Assembly (NCBI RefSeq): GCF_036227485.1
Contig: NZ_CP109479.1
Span: 8,432,001 to 8,496,000, forward strand
DNA from: Streptomyces sp. NBC_01451
GTDB taxonomy: Bacteria > Actinomycetota > Actinomycetes > Streptomycetales > Streptomycetaceae
Length of the DNA stretch: 64,000 bases
Direction of reading: 5' to 3'
Below, in pieces: positions 42,812-52,542 of the stretch. Position 1 is the first letter of the stretch, and every line of letters starts with the position of its first letter. Under the pieces are notes generated by a model. The model had not been told where the DNA came from and made no database searches. It was given only the letters and a program-made list of their open reading frames with translations. Both the position numbers and the translations under genes were made by a program.

Positions 42812-43246
42812 GTGTCCAGGACCGCAGACGTGGACCTTGTGTTTGCGCGTGCCGTCACCGTGGGGGCCGTGGTGCATGCCCTGGCGGAAGCGGGATGGTC
42901 GCTGGAGGAGCCGCTCGGGCTCTCCTACATGGTGAACGACGACGGCATGTTCGACTGGCGGGCGACATCCGTCGACCGGGCCGATGAGATCCTGTCCCTG
43001 CTGGACGCCCGGGAGAATCGTGCGTTCGACGTCGCGATCTGCGTCTACCACCCGGGAGCCGGGACCGGTGGCCAACTGCTGTTTCTGGCGGGCCGTTCGC
43101 AGTGCTGCTTCCTGCCGACGATCGACCGGCGAAGCCTTCCGGGGGCACCGGGGCTCACCGACATCGCCTGGTACGTGAACGCCCTGGTCCCCGCCCTCCT
43201 GCCTGCCGGTCTCGTCAGCTACGAAGCGCGCGATCTCGCCGACTAG
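42812..43246 (+). CDS. hypothetical protein
   Basis: 144 residues from a GTG at 42812 with AGGAG six bases upstream; an in-frame ATG at 42716 would add 32 repetitive residues (ADDSNVADDSKVSNVANVAD) and lacks a usable site. The protein begins with an AVTVGAVVHALAEAGWSLEE helix, then LSYMVNDDGMFDWRA, and ends with DIAWYVNALVPALLPAGLVS. No family is recognised. The pattern resembles small Streptomyces Imm- or SMI-type hypotheticals, but nothing is diagnostic. Confidence 0.65.
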   Translation: MSRTADVDLVFARAVTVGAVVHALAEAGWSLEEPLGLSYMVNDDGMFDWRATSVDRADEILSLLDARENRAFDVAICVYHPGAGTGGQLLFLAGRSQCCFLPTIDRRSLPGAPGLTDIAWYVNALVPALLPAGLVSYEARDLAD

Positions 43247-43283
43247 GTGCCCACCCGAGCCGGTTCCGGCCTGGTCTCCGGCG

Positions 43284-44363
43284 TCAGGACGGTCGGCGGC
43301 TCCCGTTGGCCGGTGACGTGCGGGCGAACCAGGTCCGTGACTCGTCTGCGGTCAGGACGCGGGTCACCTCGGCCGTGCCCGGAAGATGCGGGAAGAACCG
43401 GTCGGCGTTCCAACTGCGCCGGTATGTCGGCTCGTCGAGCACGAGCAGGCGGCGTCCCTCCAATATGGGGATGTCGTCGGGCAACCCCTCGTTCCAGATC
43501 CGCTCGCCGTCCGGACCGAGGAGTTCGAAGACTCCGGTCGCGACGGTTCGTGTGCGTCCCTGGGCGGGCTCGGGGGCAGTGGCGAGGCGAACGCTCTCCG
43601 CGGAAGGCGTCGAGCCGGGCACGTGACCGCCGCCGACAAGAACGTGAGCGAGGAGTGTGTGCAACTGGAAGTTGTCCCCGATGCCGCTGATGCGCACCTC
43701 GAACCCGGTTCCGGTGGGTCTGTGCAGCACGATGAGGAGCTCGTCGTCCAGGACCGCCAGCGCGTAGGCCAGGCATTTGAGGTCGTGCCGCTCCAGAACC
43801 GCCAGGTCGCGGCAGGCGGGGAGGACTGCGGACGCGTGCCGGCGGCGCACCTCGACGCTGCGGCACAGCACGGCCAGCGCGGGCGGCTGCCACTCCTCGA
43901 CCGAGCACCAGGCCAGCGCCAGTCGTGTGGCCTCGTGTCTGTCGGCGCCGAGGCGGGCCAGCAGGACGTCGTCGATGTTCTTCTCGTCCGGCTCAGGCAG
44001 TTCGTCCCCGGCCGCGCCGGTGGCCGTCCAGCGGCGGGCGAACTCCAGGGCGTCGAGCAGGTCCTGGAGGACACCGCCGAGAACGGGTTCGGCGCAGGCC
44101 GCCGGGTCTGCCCCGCGCTCGACGCAGAAACCGGCCGCCGTCGCCAGCATCGGACGCGGGCCGGTGGGCGGGAACGCGGGCAGCAGCGCCGCCAACCGGG
44201 GCCCTGCCGGGACGAGTTCAGCGTCCGACGCCGACCGCACACCGTCCATCACGGCGGTGAAGGCACGCCCGGTGCGGTCGCCATCGCGAGCGGCGACCGC
44301 GTCCTCCAGCTCGGACACGATGGCGGTGAGGCCCGAGGCCTCCCGCTTTCTCCTGAAGATCAC
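43284..44363 (-). CDS. hypothetical protein, large
   Basis: 359 residues. The start is taken at the GTG complement of 44361-44363, seven bases after AAGG; a GTG two codons upstream (44369) is too close to that site. The N-terminal half is helical (IVSELEDAVAARDGDRTGRA, LALAWCSVEEWQPPALAVLC) and the C-terminal part has a beta-rich block ELLIVLHRPTGTGFEVRISG. The block IGDNFQLHTLLAHVLVGGGH lies between them. No conserved catalytic motif is seen. Homologues are known to me only as Streptomyces hypotheticals. Confidence 0.75.
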   Translation of the reverse strand: MIFRRKREASGLTAIVSELEDAVAARDGDRTGRAFTAVMDGVRSASDAELVPAGPRLAALLPAFPPTGPRPMLATAAGFCVERGADPAACAEPVLGGVLQDLLDALEFARRWTATGAAGDELPEPDEKNIDDVLLARLGADRHEATRLALAWCSVEEWQPPALAVLCRSVEVRRRHASAVLPACRDLAVLERHDLKCLAYALAVLDDELLIVLHRPTGTGFEVRISGIGDNFQLHTLLAHVLVGGGHVPGSTPSAESVRLATAPEPAQGRTRTVATGVFELLGPDGERIWNEGLPDDIPILEGRRLLVLDEPTYRRSWNADRFFPHLPGTAEVTRVLTADESRTWFARTSPANGSRRPS

Positions 44364-44475
44364 TGGCACACCTTAGGCCCGAGGTTTGTCCTGCGTCATC
44401 GGGCCAAGGCCGTCCGGATCTCCTGCGGTTACGCTTCCACGGCGCAGCCGATACCGAGCCGGGCCGGGGGAGACC

Positions 44476-45030
44476 GTGAACCGACCACTGCTGTTCCTCG
44501 ACGTGGACGGGCCGCTCAACCCCTATGCGGCCCAGCCGGAGAGGCGCCCCGCCGGCTACATCACACTCAGAGTGCCCCAGGACAGCGGGACCCCGGACGA
44601 ACACAGAGGACTCTCGGCCCGACGGCGACCCCTGCGGGTGTGGCTCAATCCGGAGCAGGGGCGACCCCTGCTCCAACTCGGCTACGAACTGTGCTGGGCC
44701 ACCACCTGGATGGACGAGGCCAACCGGTGGATCGCCCCGGTGCTCGGCCTTCCCGAACTCCCCTTCGTCGACTTCGGTGACGCCTTGTTCCAAGCACGCC
44801 CCGACGGGGTCCACTGGAAGACCGGCCCCCTGGTGGACTACGCCGACGGCCGTCCCTTCGCCTGGGTGGACGACGAACAGAGCGATCCGGACCAGGCGTA
44901 CGTGACCGCCCAGCACCCCGGCCCTGCGCTCCTCCACCACGTCAACCCGCGCATCGGACTGCGCGAGAGCGACTTCCACGCGCTCACCGACTTCGCCCGG
45001 TCCATGGACACTCCGCGAGCCAGGGACTGA
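44476..45030 (+). CDS. HAD-superfamily-like hydrolase
   Basis: 184 residues from a GTG with GGGGGAG four bases upstream. HAD motif I as LLFLDVDGPLNP (nucleophile Asp and the general-acid Asp two residues later), motif II threonine in LCWATTWMDEANRW, motif III Lys in VHWKTGPLVDYADG and motif IV acidic pair in FAWVDDEQSD. The HAD fold is therefore complete but without a large cap. The sequence style matches the HAD domain found in some actinobacterial RNA-repair-like proteins; substrate unknown. Confidence 0.82.
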   Translation: MNRPLLFLDVDGPLNPYAAQPERRPAGYITLRVPQDSGTPDEHRGLSARRRPLRVWLNPEQGRPLLQLGYELCWATTWMDEANRWIAPVLGLPELPFVDFGDALFQARPDGVHWKTGPLVDYADGRPFAWVDDEQSDPDQAYVTAQHPGPALLHHVNPRIGLRESDFHALTDFARSMDTPRARD

Positions 45031-45636
45031 GCACGTCGCCGGCTCGTCACACGGCTCGTCATACGGCTCCGCGCCTGGATCCGCGGTCATCGCGGGACGG
45101 CCACGAGATGCGCTCCTCCAGGCATGAACATCCTCGGTGACGGAAACCCGCGCACCTGGCCGCTGCGATGCGCGTCCCTCCTCGCAGCCGACACCCAGGA
45201 TCAGCTCGCCTGGGTGGGCGTGCGTGAGCTGGAGTTCCTCTGCCGCATCGCCGACTGGGCGCGTCCAGGCTCACGGGACGGCGGCCACTGGTCGACCGGG
45301 GCGGCCTCTCCCGAACGCGCATCCACCGATCAGGCCTGTCGGTGCCCCGTGCGAGCCGATGGGAAGGTCGAGCAGGACCGTCGACACCGCGGGCATCACG
45401 CTTCGTGTGACGGCGTCCACGACGGGGCGTCGGGGAGTGGTCACCGTTGTCGAGCCCGGCCATGGCGACTCGCCCCGGGCCCGGCCGGGCTGGGCCGGGC
45501 GGCGCCGGGACCGGTCTGTGCTGTGACTGGCCGAGGGCGCGGCCGTAATTCGCTTGCCCTGACCACGGGGCAACGCTCCAATGTGGCCGGACACCACGAG
45601 TCGTGGTGCCGGAATTCCGGGGAGGCAGTGGCGGCA
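45031..45636. other. 606-bp region without an assignable gene
   Basis: Starts with two and a half copies of a 12-bp repeat (CGGCTCGTCACA, CGGCTCGTCATA) at 45040-45073. An open frame from 45124 is continuous with the Eis-like gene, but its composition after residue 50 is not protein-like and no homologue is seen. A long GC-only stretch lies near 45470-45515. Confidence 0.5.
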
Positions 45637-46866
45637 ATGGAGATACGTTCCACGACGGACAAGGATTTCGACGTCTTCGTCGACACAGCCCACGCCGCGT
45701 TCGGGCTCTTCCCGGAAACCCCGGTCGAGGGCGGCGGGCTCTGGTGGTCGGCGCTCGAAACGGACCGCTGTCTGCTCGCCCTGGCGGCGGACGGGCGGCC
45801 CGTCGGCACCGCCGCCACGTACTCCTTCGAGCTCACCCTTCCCGGTGAGATCCTCGTCCCGGCTCCCGGGGTGACCGCCGTCGGCGTCCTGCCCTCGCAC
45901 CGACGGCAGGGCGTGCTCAGCGCGATGATGCGGCACCAGCTCGCCGAACTGCGGGCCGACGGGGAGTTCCTTTCCGTACTGCTGTCCTCCGAGGCCTCGA
46001 TCTACGGCAGGTTCGGCTACGGACCGGCGACCTACACGGCACGACTGACGGTGCCGCGCCACAAGGCCGCTCTCGCCGTTCCCCGGGCACGCGCGGTGGC
46101 CGACGCACCGGCGACCGGCTCCGAGAACGGCTCGGTCGAGGTGCTGCGCCGTGCCGATTGCGGCGAGATCCTGGAAGAGGTCTACGACGGGTACCGCCGT
46201 GCCCAGCCCGGCGCGCTGTCCCGGCCGCACCGCTGGTGGGCCCTGCGCGCGGGGCAGCCCCCGATCTCGCCGGCGCCGCGCTACATCGCCGTCCACCGCG
46301 ACGCCGACGGCGTGCCGGACGGGTACGCCAGCTATTCGGTCGAGTCAGGCACCCTGACGGTCGACGAGACCATCGCCACCGACGACACCGTCTTCACGGC
46401 CCTGGCCCGGTTCGTACTCGGACACGACCTGGTCTCCCAGGTCGTGTTCAAGCAGCTCCCGCCCGAGCACCCGCTGCGCTGGCAGTTCGAGGACTTCCGC
46501 GCCGGCGAGGTGAGCGGCGTCATGGACTGGCTCTGGGTGCGGCTGCTGGACATCCCGCGTGCGCTGACCGCGCGAGGCTGGTTCACGGACGGTGAACTCG
46601 TCCTCGACGTCGAGGACCCGTTTCTCGGTGAGCACGGCCGCTACCTGCTGACCGTCCGGGACGGCAAGGCCGACTGCGTCCCGACGGACCGGAACCCCGA
46701 CCTGTCCCTGGACGTACGGGACCTGGGCTCGGTCTACCTCGGCGGCACCGCCCCGAGCACGGTCGTGCGTGCCGGACACATCCGGGCCCACCACCCGGGC
46801 GCGGCCACCCTCGCCGACGCCCTCTTCCGCGCCGAGCGCTCCCCACACTGCCTGCACTGGTTCTGA
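45637..46866 (+). CDS. Eis-family GNAT N-acetyltransferase
   Basis: 409 residues from the ATG at 45637 with GGGGAGG upstream; a GTG three codons earlier is too close to it. Tripartite Eis architecture: an N-terminal GNAT domain with the acetyl-CoA loop VGVLPSHRRQGVLSAMM, a second degenerate GNAT domain (about 190-290), and a C-terminal sterol-carrier-like domain ending in CLHWF, where Eis uses the terminal Phe carboxylate in catalysis. Eis enzymes acetylate multiple amines of aminoglycosides and other substrates; the natural role in Streptomyces is unclear. Confidence 0.92.
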   Translation: MEIRSTTDKDFDVFVDTAHAAFGLFPETPVEGGGLWWSALETDRCLLALAADGRPVGTAATYSFELTLPGEILVPAPGVTAVGVLPSHRRQGVLSAMMRHQLAELRADGEFLSVLLSSEASIYGRFGYGPATYTARLTVPRHKAALAVPRARAVADAPATGSENGSVEVLRRADCGEILEEVYDGYRRAQPGALSRPHRWWALRAGQPPISPAPRYIAVHRDADGVPDGYASYSVESGTLTVDETIATDDTVFTALARFVLGHDLVSQVVFKQLPPEHPLRWQFEDFRAGEVSGVMDWLWVRLLDIPRALTARGWFTDGELVLDVEDPFLGEHGRYLLTVRDGKADCVPTDRNPDLSLDVRDLGSVYLGGTAPSTVVRAGHIRAHHPGAATLADALFRAERSPHCLHWF

Positions 46867-46900
46867 CCGCGCACTCACCGACCCTGCACGAGGCTCGTCA

Positions 46901-46926
46901 GCCGGGCGACAACCTGGTCGCCCGGC
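46901..46926. terminator. terminator downstream of the Eis-like gene
   Basis: 10-bp GC-rich perfect stem GCCGGGCGAC/GTCGCCCGGC with a 6-nt loop, 35 bp after the stop. Confidence 0.65.
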
Positions 46927-47106
46927 AACGGTGACGTAGCCGGGGACGGAGCGGGACGCCCTGCCGGCTGACGCTCAGGGCACAGGCTCTGCCGACCGCG
47001 CGGATTCCGTGGTCGACTCGAAGCGCCTCACGGCAGCGGCGCTTCGGTTGTCGATCTCGCCTCGGCCGGCCTGTGCGGGAGTGCGTCCGGGTGGTGAGAT
47101 GTGGAT

Positions 47107-47574
47107 ATGGAGGTTGTGCTGGCCAGTCTGATCGCAGTCGCCGGAACCCTGTTGGGATCCATCATCACCTTTGTCTTCCAGCGCCGTTCCAGTGTGCAGG
47201 CGGAAATCTTCGCCCGCTCCCTGCAACTGCGCCAGGAACGTCTGACGACCTACAGCGCCTACGCGGGAGCTGTAACTGCCCTCAAACAAGGGACAGTTGC
47301 TCTCTGGTTCCGTCTACAGGGAGATGCCGACAGCCCCGAGACACGACAAGCTTTCACCGAGTGCGACCGGCTCGGCGCCGCCACCGAGAACGCCCAGTTC
47401 AGGGTCAGGCTCCTAGCCGAGGACGACGTGCTCGTCGCGCTTGCCGCATCGGCCTCCGACGCCATCGGCCCGATCCGTAGGGCATCGACGAGAGCCGAGC
47501 TGATTGAACGTGAACAAGAGCTGCAGGACGCCCTCAACGCGTTCATCGCTGCCGCCGCTATTCAGATTCACTGA
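47107..47574 (+). CDS. membrane-anchored hypothetical protein
   Basis: 155 residues from the ATG at 47107 (GGTGAG eight bases upstream; the in-frame GTG at 47101 is too close). One N-terminal transmembrane segment VVLASLIAVAGTLLGSIITF is followed by a helical, charge-rich cytoplasmic domain containing LQLRQERLTTYSAYAGAVTA and an AELIEREQELQDALNAF coiled coil. Small proteins of this layout are common in Streptomyces accessory regions; no function is known. Codon use is less GC-biased than in the neighbours, suggesting recent arrival. Confidence 0.7.
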   Translation: MEVVLASLIAVAGTLLGSIITFVFQRRSSVQAEIFARSLQLRQERLTTYSAYAGAVTALKQGTVALWFRLQGDADSPETRQAFTECDRLGAATENAQFRVRLLAEDDVLVALAASASDAIGPIRRASTRAELIEREQELQDALNAFIAAAAIQIH

Positions 47575-47656
47575 TCCACAGGACGGGGTCCGTAACGCCA
47601 CCGGAACACCCGATCTGGAGGGGATCGACCTTGAACGGGGGAGGGGGCATACGGAG

Positions 47657-48436
47657 CTACGACAGGTCCTCGTACGGCGACAGTTCCGGTCGTTTCGCGG
47701 GCATTCCGTCCCCGGACGAGCGCCCTGTCAGCCGACGGCCTATCCACGGCAGCAGGTACTGCCGGGTGAAGCGGGCGTCCGCGACCCGGCGAGCGCCCCA
47801 GCCGGGCGGTGCCGTGGCCGGCATCGGCGTATGCCACTCCGGGTCCTCGGCCTCGTAGCCGAGGGTCTGCCAGACCGCCTCCGCGACCCTGCGGTGACCC
47901 TCGCCCGTCAGGTGCAGCCGGTCGACGTCCCAGATACGGGGGTCGCCGAGCGAGGCGGCCCCGTACAGGTCGACCACGAGTGCGTCGTGCCGGGACGCGA
48001 GGTCGTCGATGCAGGTGAACAGTTCCTCCATGCGTGGCCGGAAGCGCTCCAGGACCGGGCCCTGGCGGCCGGGGCTGCGCATCAGCACCAGCTGCTTGCA
48101 CGCGGGGGCCAGGCGCTCCACGGCCTCCTCCAGGAGCCCGCGTACCCGCCCCATGTCGCACTTGGGGCGCAGGGTGTCGTTGAGCCCGCCCACCAGCGTG
48201 ATCACATCGGGCTCCATGGCCACCGCGACGGGCACCTGCTCGGCGGTGATCTGTCCGATCAGCTTGCCGCGCACGGCGAGGTTCGCGTACCGGAAGCCGG
48301 GCGTGCGGGCGGCCATCCGGGCCGCCAGAAGGTCGGCCCAGCCGCGGTACGTACCGTCCGGCAGCCGGTCCGACATGCCCTCGGTGAAGGAGTCGCCGAC
48401 CGCGACAAGGCTGGTGTAGGAGGCATTCGTCTGCAT
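47657..48436 (-). CDS. SGNH/GDSL-family hydrolase
   Basis: 259 residues. Block I VAVGDSFTEGMSD with the nucleophile Ser, block II Gly in NLAVRGKLI, block III GGLNDTLRP with the oxyanion Asn, and block V DRLHLTGEGH with catalytic Asp and His. No signal peptide, so it acts in the cytoplasm. The family includes lipases, acyl-thioesterases and carbohydrate esterases. A highly similar gene type is conserved in many Streptomyces genomes. Confidence 0.92.
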   Translation of the reverse strand: MQTNASYTSLVAVGDSFTEGMSDRLPDGTYRGWADLLAARMAARTPGFRYANLAVRGKLIGQITAEQVPVAVAMEPDVITLVGGLNDTLRPKCDMGRVRGLLEEAVERLAPACKQLVLMRSPGRQGPVLERFRPRMEELFTCIDDLASRHDALVVDLYGAASLGDPRIWDVDRLHLTGEGHRRVAEAVWQTLGYEAEDPEWHTPMPATAPPGWGARRVADARFTRQYLLPWIGRRLTGRSSGDGMPAKRPELSPYEDLS

Positions 48437-48506
48437 GGCGACAGAGATGATAACCCGAACACATACCCGGCGGTCGGTCGGCCTCGGGGAGGCGTCTCGC
48501 AGTGGT

Positions 48507-49553
48507 CTACACCGGCTGTCCGAACAGCTCGCGCAGCACGTCCTCCATCGTCACCATGCCCGCGAGCAGCCCGTCATCGCCCTGCACCGCCGCCAGATGC
48601 GTACGGCTGCGCCGCATTGCCGTGAGGACGTCGTCCAGGGGAGTGTCCGCCCGTACGCTCGCGATGGGTCGCATGTCCCGGACCTGGAAGGCGAGGTCCC
48701 GGGGCGTGGCGTCCAGCGCGTCCTTGACGTGCAGGTACCCGGCGATCCGGCGTTCGTCGTCCACCACCGGGAAGCGCGAGAAGCCCGACTCGGCCGACAG
48801 CCGCTCCAACTCCTCCGGAGTGACGCCCACGCGCGCGTAGACGACGCTCTCCAGCGGGAGCACGACGTCACGCACCGGGCGGCGGCCCAGTTCCAGGGCG
48901 TCGTGAAGGCGTTCCCGCGCGCGGTCGTCGATGAGCCCCGCCTCGCCGGAGTCCCGGACCAGACGGGCCAGTTCGGCGTCCGAGAAGGTCGCCGTGACCT
49001 CGTCCTTGACCTCGACGCGCATCAGCTTCAGGAGGGTGTTCGCGAAGGCGTTGATCGTGAAGATCACGGGCTTCAGCGCCCGCGCCAGGGCCACCAGGGG
49101 CGGACCGAGCAGCAGCGCGCTGCGCACCGGCTCGGCGAGCGCGATGTTCTTCGGCACCATCTCGCCGAGCAGCATGTGCAGATACGTCGCCAGGGCGAGG
49201 GCGATCACGAAGGACACCGCGTGGCCCGCGCTCTCGGGGACGCCGACAGCGTGGAACACCGGCTCCAGCAGATGCGCGATCGCCGGTTCCGCGACCACAC
49301 CGAGGATCAGCGTGCACAGCGTGATGCCCAGCTGGGCCGCGGCCATCAGCGCGGACACGTGTTCCAGGCCCCACAGCACGCTCTTCGCCCGCCGGTCGCC
49401 GTCCGCGCGGTCCCCGTCGGCGCCTCCAGCGCTTTCCTCGACGTGCTGCTCGATCTGGCTGCGGCGTACGGAGATCAGCGCGAACTCGGCGCCCACGAAG
49501 AAGGCGTTGACGACCAGCGTCGCCAGCCCGATCAGCAGTTGGACGGTCGTCAC
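48507..49553 (-). CDS. CNNM/CBS-domain membrane protein, second of a pair
   Basis: 348 residues. The CNNM transmembrane domain occupies about 1-190 (LIGLATLVVNAFFVGAEFAL and AAAQLGITLCTLILGVVAEP, with a cytoplasmic acidic helix between) and is followed by two CBS domains (FPVVDDERRIAGYLHVKDAL, AAVQGDDGLLAGMVTMEDVL). There is no CorC_HlyC domain. Such proteins are Mg or Co transporters or regulators. The start overlaps the stop of the paralogue by 4 bp (ATGA), so both are made from one transcript and may form a heterodimer. Confidence 0.92.
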   Translation of the reverse strand: MTTVQLLIGLATLVVNAFFVGAEFALISVRRSQIEQHVEESAGGADGDRADGDRRAKSVLWGLEHVSALMAAAQLGITLCTLILGVVAEPAIAHLLEPVFHAVGVPESAGHAVSFVIALALATYLHMLLGEMVPKNIALAEPVRSALLLGPPLVALARALKPVIFTINAFANTLLKLMRVEVKDEVTATFSDAELARLVRDSGEAGLIDDRARERLHDALELGRRPVRDVVLPLESVVYARVGVTPEELERLSAESGFSRFPVVDDERRIAGYLHVKDALDATPRDLAFQVRDMRPIASVRADTPLDDVLTAMRRSRTHLAAVQGDDGLLAGMVTMEDVLRELFGQPV

Positions 49554-50911
49554 TTGGCCTCCCCTTCCTTGTCGGTCCCGGCCTTGTCGGTCCCGGTCTC
49601 TTCCTTCACGAGCGGCGCGTGCAGCAGGACGCGGGCGGCCCTGCGGCCCGAGGCGTCCACCACGTCCAGGCGCCAGTCGGCGACCTCGACGGTGTCGCCG
49701 GCCTGCGGGATACGGCCCAGTTCGGTGGCGATCAGGCCGGCGAGCGTCTCGTACGGCCCCTCGGGCAGCCGGAGGCCGACGCGGGCGAGCTGGTCGGTGC
49801 GGGCGGCGCCGTCCGCGGAGTAGAGGGTGCGGCCCTCGTCGTCCACGCCGGCCGGGTCGAGGTCGGACGTCTCGTGCGGGTCGTGCTCGTCCCGTACCTC
49901 GCCGACGACCTCCTCGACGATGTCCTCCAGCGTCGCCACGCCCGCCGTGCCGCCGTACTCGTCGATGACGACGGCCATCGTGCGCTTGCCGGAGAGCCGG
50001 TCGAGAAGCCGGTCGACGGTCAGTGACTCGGGGACGAGCAGTGGCTCGCGCATCAGTTCGGATACGGGCACCCGGGGACGCCGCTCCGCGGGTACCGCGA
50101 GGCAGTCCTTGATGTGCGCGACACCGACGACCGAATCGAGGTTGCCGCGGTAGACGGGGAAGCGGGACAGCCCGGTCGCCCGCGTCGCGTTCGCCACGTC
50201 CTCGCAGGTCGCCTGGGCGTCGAGGGCGACGACCTGGACGCGCGGTGTCATCACGTTCTCCGCGGTGAGGTCGGCGAGGTTCAGGGTCCGTACGAACAGT
50301 TCCGCGGTGTCGGGCTCCAGGGCGCCCAACTTGGCGGAGTGCCGGGCCAGCGCGGCCAGTTCCTGGGGTCCGCGCGCGGAGGCCAGCTCCTCGGCGGGCT
50401 CGATGCCGAAGAGGCGCACCATGCGGTTCGCCGTGTTGTTGAGGTGCGTGATGAACGGCCGGAACGCGGCGCTGAACAGCCGCTGCGGCGTCGCCACCCG
50501 CTTGGCCACGGCCAGCGGCGCGGAGATCGCCCAGTTCTTGGGCACCAGCTCGCCGACGACCATCAGGAAGACGGTCGACAGCGCCGTACCGATCACCAGG
50601 GCGAGGGAGGAGGACGCCGAGGCCGAGACGCCGAGCGATTCGAGCGGGCCCGCGATCAGCGCGGCGATCGACGGCTCGGAGAGCATGCCGACCACGAGAT
50701 TGGTGACCGTGATGCCGAGCTGCGCGCCGGAGAGCTGGAACGTGAGGTTCCGTACGGCCTTCAGGGCGCCGGCGGCACCCCGCTCGCCGCGCTCCACCGC
50801 GCGCTCCAGCTCACCGCGCTCGACCGTGGTGAGGGAGAACTCCGCCGCGACGAAGGCGCCGCAGGCCAGGGAGAGCAGGATCGCCACCAGGAGGAGGAGC
50901 ACTTCTGTCAT
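49550..50911 (-). CDS. CNNM/hemolysin-C-like Mg/Co transporter, first of a pair
   Basis: 453 residues. CNNM transmembrane domain (LLLVAILLSLACGAFVAAEF, SGAQLGITVTNLVVGMLSEP), two CBS domains (FPVYRGNLDSVVGVAHIKDC, MAVVIDEYGGTAGVATLEDI) and a C-terminal CorC_HlyC domain (TLYSADGAARTDQLARVGLR onward). The combination is the standard CorB/C-like transporter. Overlaps the downstream paralogue by four bases. A low-complexity tail TGTDKAGTDKEGEAK ends the protein. Confidence 0.93.
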   Translation of the reverse strand: MTEVLLLLVAILLSLACGAFVAAEFSLTTVERGELERAVERGERGAAGALKAVRNLTFQLSGAQLGITVTNLVVGMLSEPSIAALIAGPLESLGVSASASSSLALVIGTALSTVFLMVVGELVPKNWAISAPLAVAKRVATPQRLFSAAFRPFITHLNNTANRMVRLFGIEPAEELASARGPQELAALARHSAKLGALEPDTAELFVRTLNLADLTAENVMTPRVQVVALDAQATCEDVANATRATGLSRFPVYRGNLDSVVGVAHIKDCLAVPAERRPRVPVSELMREPLLVPESLTVDRLLDRLSGKRTMAVVIDEYGGTAGVATLEDIVEEVVGEVRDEHDPHETSDLDPAGVDDEGRTLYSADGAARTDQLARVGLRLPEGPYETLAGLIATELGRIPQAGDTVEVADWRLDVVDASGRRAARVLLHAPLVKEETGTDKAGTDKEGEAK

Positions 50912-51364
50912 CGGTTCACCTCCGTCCCATGATCGGTCAGGGCCGGCGGGATCGCTCGACGTCGAGTGGTGCTGTTGCTACTGGGAGGCTCGCCCATGGG
51001 CGGACGCTCACACCTTTCCTCGGAGAAGTAACTGGTCCACTTATAGTAAAGGATGCGCAAAGTTGACCAGCCGGTGAGGGGCTTCACCCAGCGCCGCCGC
51101 GCTCCTGAGGCCCGTACCCGCCAGCCCGCCACGCATGCCGGCCGCTCTCGTCGCGCTTCGGCACCAGGCTGTCCGCGCGCGGCCCGCGCGGTCGTACGCA
51201 CCGCTCTTCGGCGGTGGCCCACAACGGACAGTGCCGAAGAGCGGTGCCCTGGCGGCGCTGCTACTTATGCACCGCGAGCGGGGAGAAGTGGCAGCGTCGG
51301 CGCGAGCGGCTGGATCTTCGCCAGCGGTCGAATCCTGGTTGCGTACAAGCTTCTCGGGCAGTGT
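50912..51364. other. 453-bp intergenic region with a 15-bp inverted repeat
   Basis: Holds the promoter side of the CNNM operon (AT-richer patch at 51030-51062) and a perfect inverted repeat at 51198-51212 and 51233-51247 (GCACCGCTCTTCGGC and its complement) with a 20-nt loop. Several open frames cross it but none is convincing. Confidence 0.55.
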
Positions 51365-51784
51365 CTACAGCGGCTTGACCCAGCGTCGCCAGTGGTCCTC
51401 GCGATGGTATCCGGCCGCGGCCCAGGCGTGATGGGCCTGTTCGTTGGCTTCCAGGACCATCGCGTCGACGCGTCGCCCGCCGAGGGCGGAGAAGCGCTGT
51501 TCGGCGGCCCGCAGCAGGGCGGTGGCGATGCCTTGTCGGCGCTGGTCGGGGTGTACGGCCAGCCGGTAGGCGGAGCATCGCCATCCGTCGAAACCGGCTA
51601 TGACGGTTCCGACGAGCAGGTTGTCGCGCGTTGCGAGGAGCAGGGCCTCGGGGTCTCGTGCGATGAGTCGGGCCACTCCGTCGGGGTCGTCACTGATGCT
51701 CGTTCCCTCCGCGGCACCGCGCCAGAACTGCAGCACGGCGTCGACGTCCGAGAGGGTGGCGCAGCGGATGTGAAGATCGCTCAT
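51365..51784 (-). CDS. GNAT-family N-acetyltransferase, small
   Basis: 139 residues from the ATG complement of 51782-51784; a TTG four codons upstream is less likely. GNAT motif A LAVHPDQRRQGIATALLRAA with the acetyl-CoA P-loop QRRQGIA, motif B MVLEANEQAHHAWAAAGY. Closest in style to RimI-like small GNATs; substrate unknown. It ends near a run of promoter-like sequence and is read toward the CNNM genes. Confidence 0.9.
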   Translation of the reverse strand: MSDLHIRCATLSDVDAVLQFWRGAAEGTSISDDPDGVARLIARDPEALLLATRDNLLVGTVIAGFDGWRCSAYRLAVHPDQRRQGIATALLRAAEQRFSALGGRRVDAMVLEANEQAHHAWAAAGYHREDHWRRWVKPL

Positions 51785-52542
51785 GGGGTGAGTCAAGCAG
51801 CGTGGTTGCCTGTCTGGCGAACGGGTTGTCGCTGTGGGGGGAGTCGGCGCTGTGAGGGTCTCCTCGAACTGGGCGAGAGCCGCCGTGGCCCGAGCCCGGG
51901 TGGCCGAGTCGTCCGGCTTTGGTCAACCGGTCGACAGCACGAGCCGGACCCGTTTGTTCACTTCGAGGTGGTCGTTGACGGCCGTAGGGCTCTTTCCGAC
52001 CCGTACGATGCTCCACTCCCCTGAGGGGCACATCCTTGGCCTGTTCCCGCCAGGGGCCGTCCGGTTCGGCGACCTCGAATTCGATACCCTGCCGGGGGCT
52101 CCCGCCGGATCGCAGAGACCTTGCCTGCGGGAAGATTCGCCACCCGCAGTGTGGTCCCCCAGCCCGCTAGAGGTTTCGCGCCTTGTCGGCCCTGCCGCCA
52201 ACCCCAACTGGTTCACGTCCACCGGCTGTCTCATGCGAATGTGCCACCGACTCTAGATTCGGCCACTGGTAAAGGTGCTGAACAGTGTGATGTTTGGCGT
52301 TCGAGGATCATATGGGGATACGGCGGGAGAATGGACGTCGAAGCGCGCCCGTCCGACGAACAGGCTCAGCACGCGGAGATGAAGGGCCCCTGCCCTCGCT
52401 GATCGGCCCATGTGCGGTTTCGGGTCCTTCCACCCGCCCAGCCACGGACACCGGCATCGAGACCCGTCTGGTGGGTCAGGAGCTGCTGCCCCTGTCGGTC
52501 GTTCAGGCTCCTGCCCGGCGGGCGTGGGGTAGTTTGCCCGCC
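51785..52542. other. 758-bp region without an assignable gene
   Basis: Lower GC than the core. Open frames at 51834-52256 (plus) and 51923-52234 (minus) have no ribosome site and match nothing I know. A 7-bp inverted repeat CTGCGGG/CCCGCAG occurs near 52126-52150. The region marks the left border of the accessory island. Confidence 0.5.

Noticed and set aside
45124..45636. N-terminal extension of the Eis-like protein
   Set aside because: Family length fits the ATG at 45637, and the extension has no ribosome site and non-protein-like composition.
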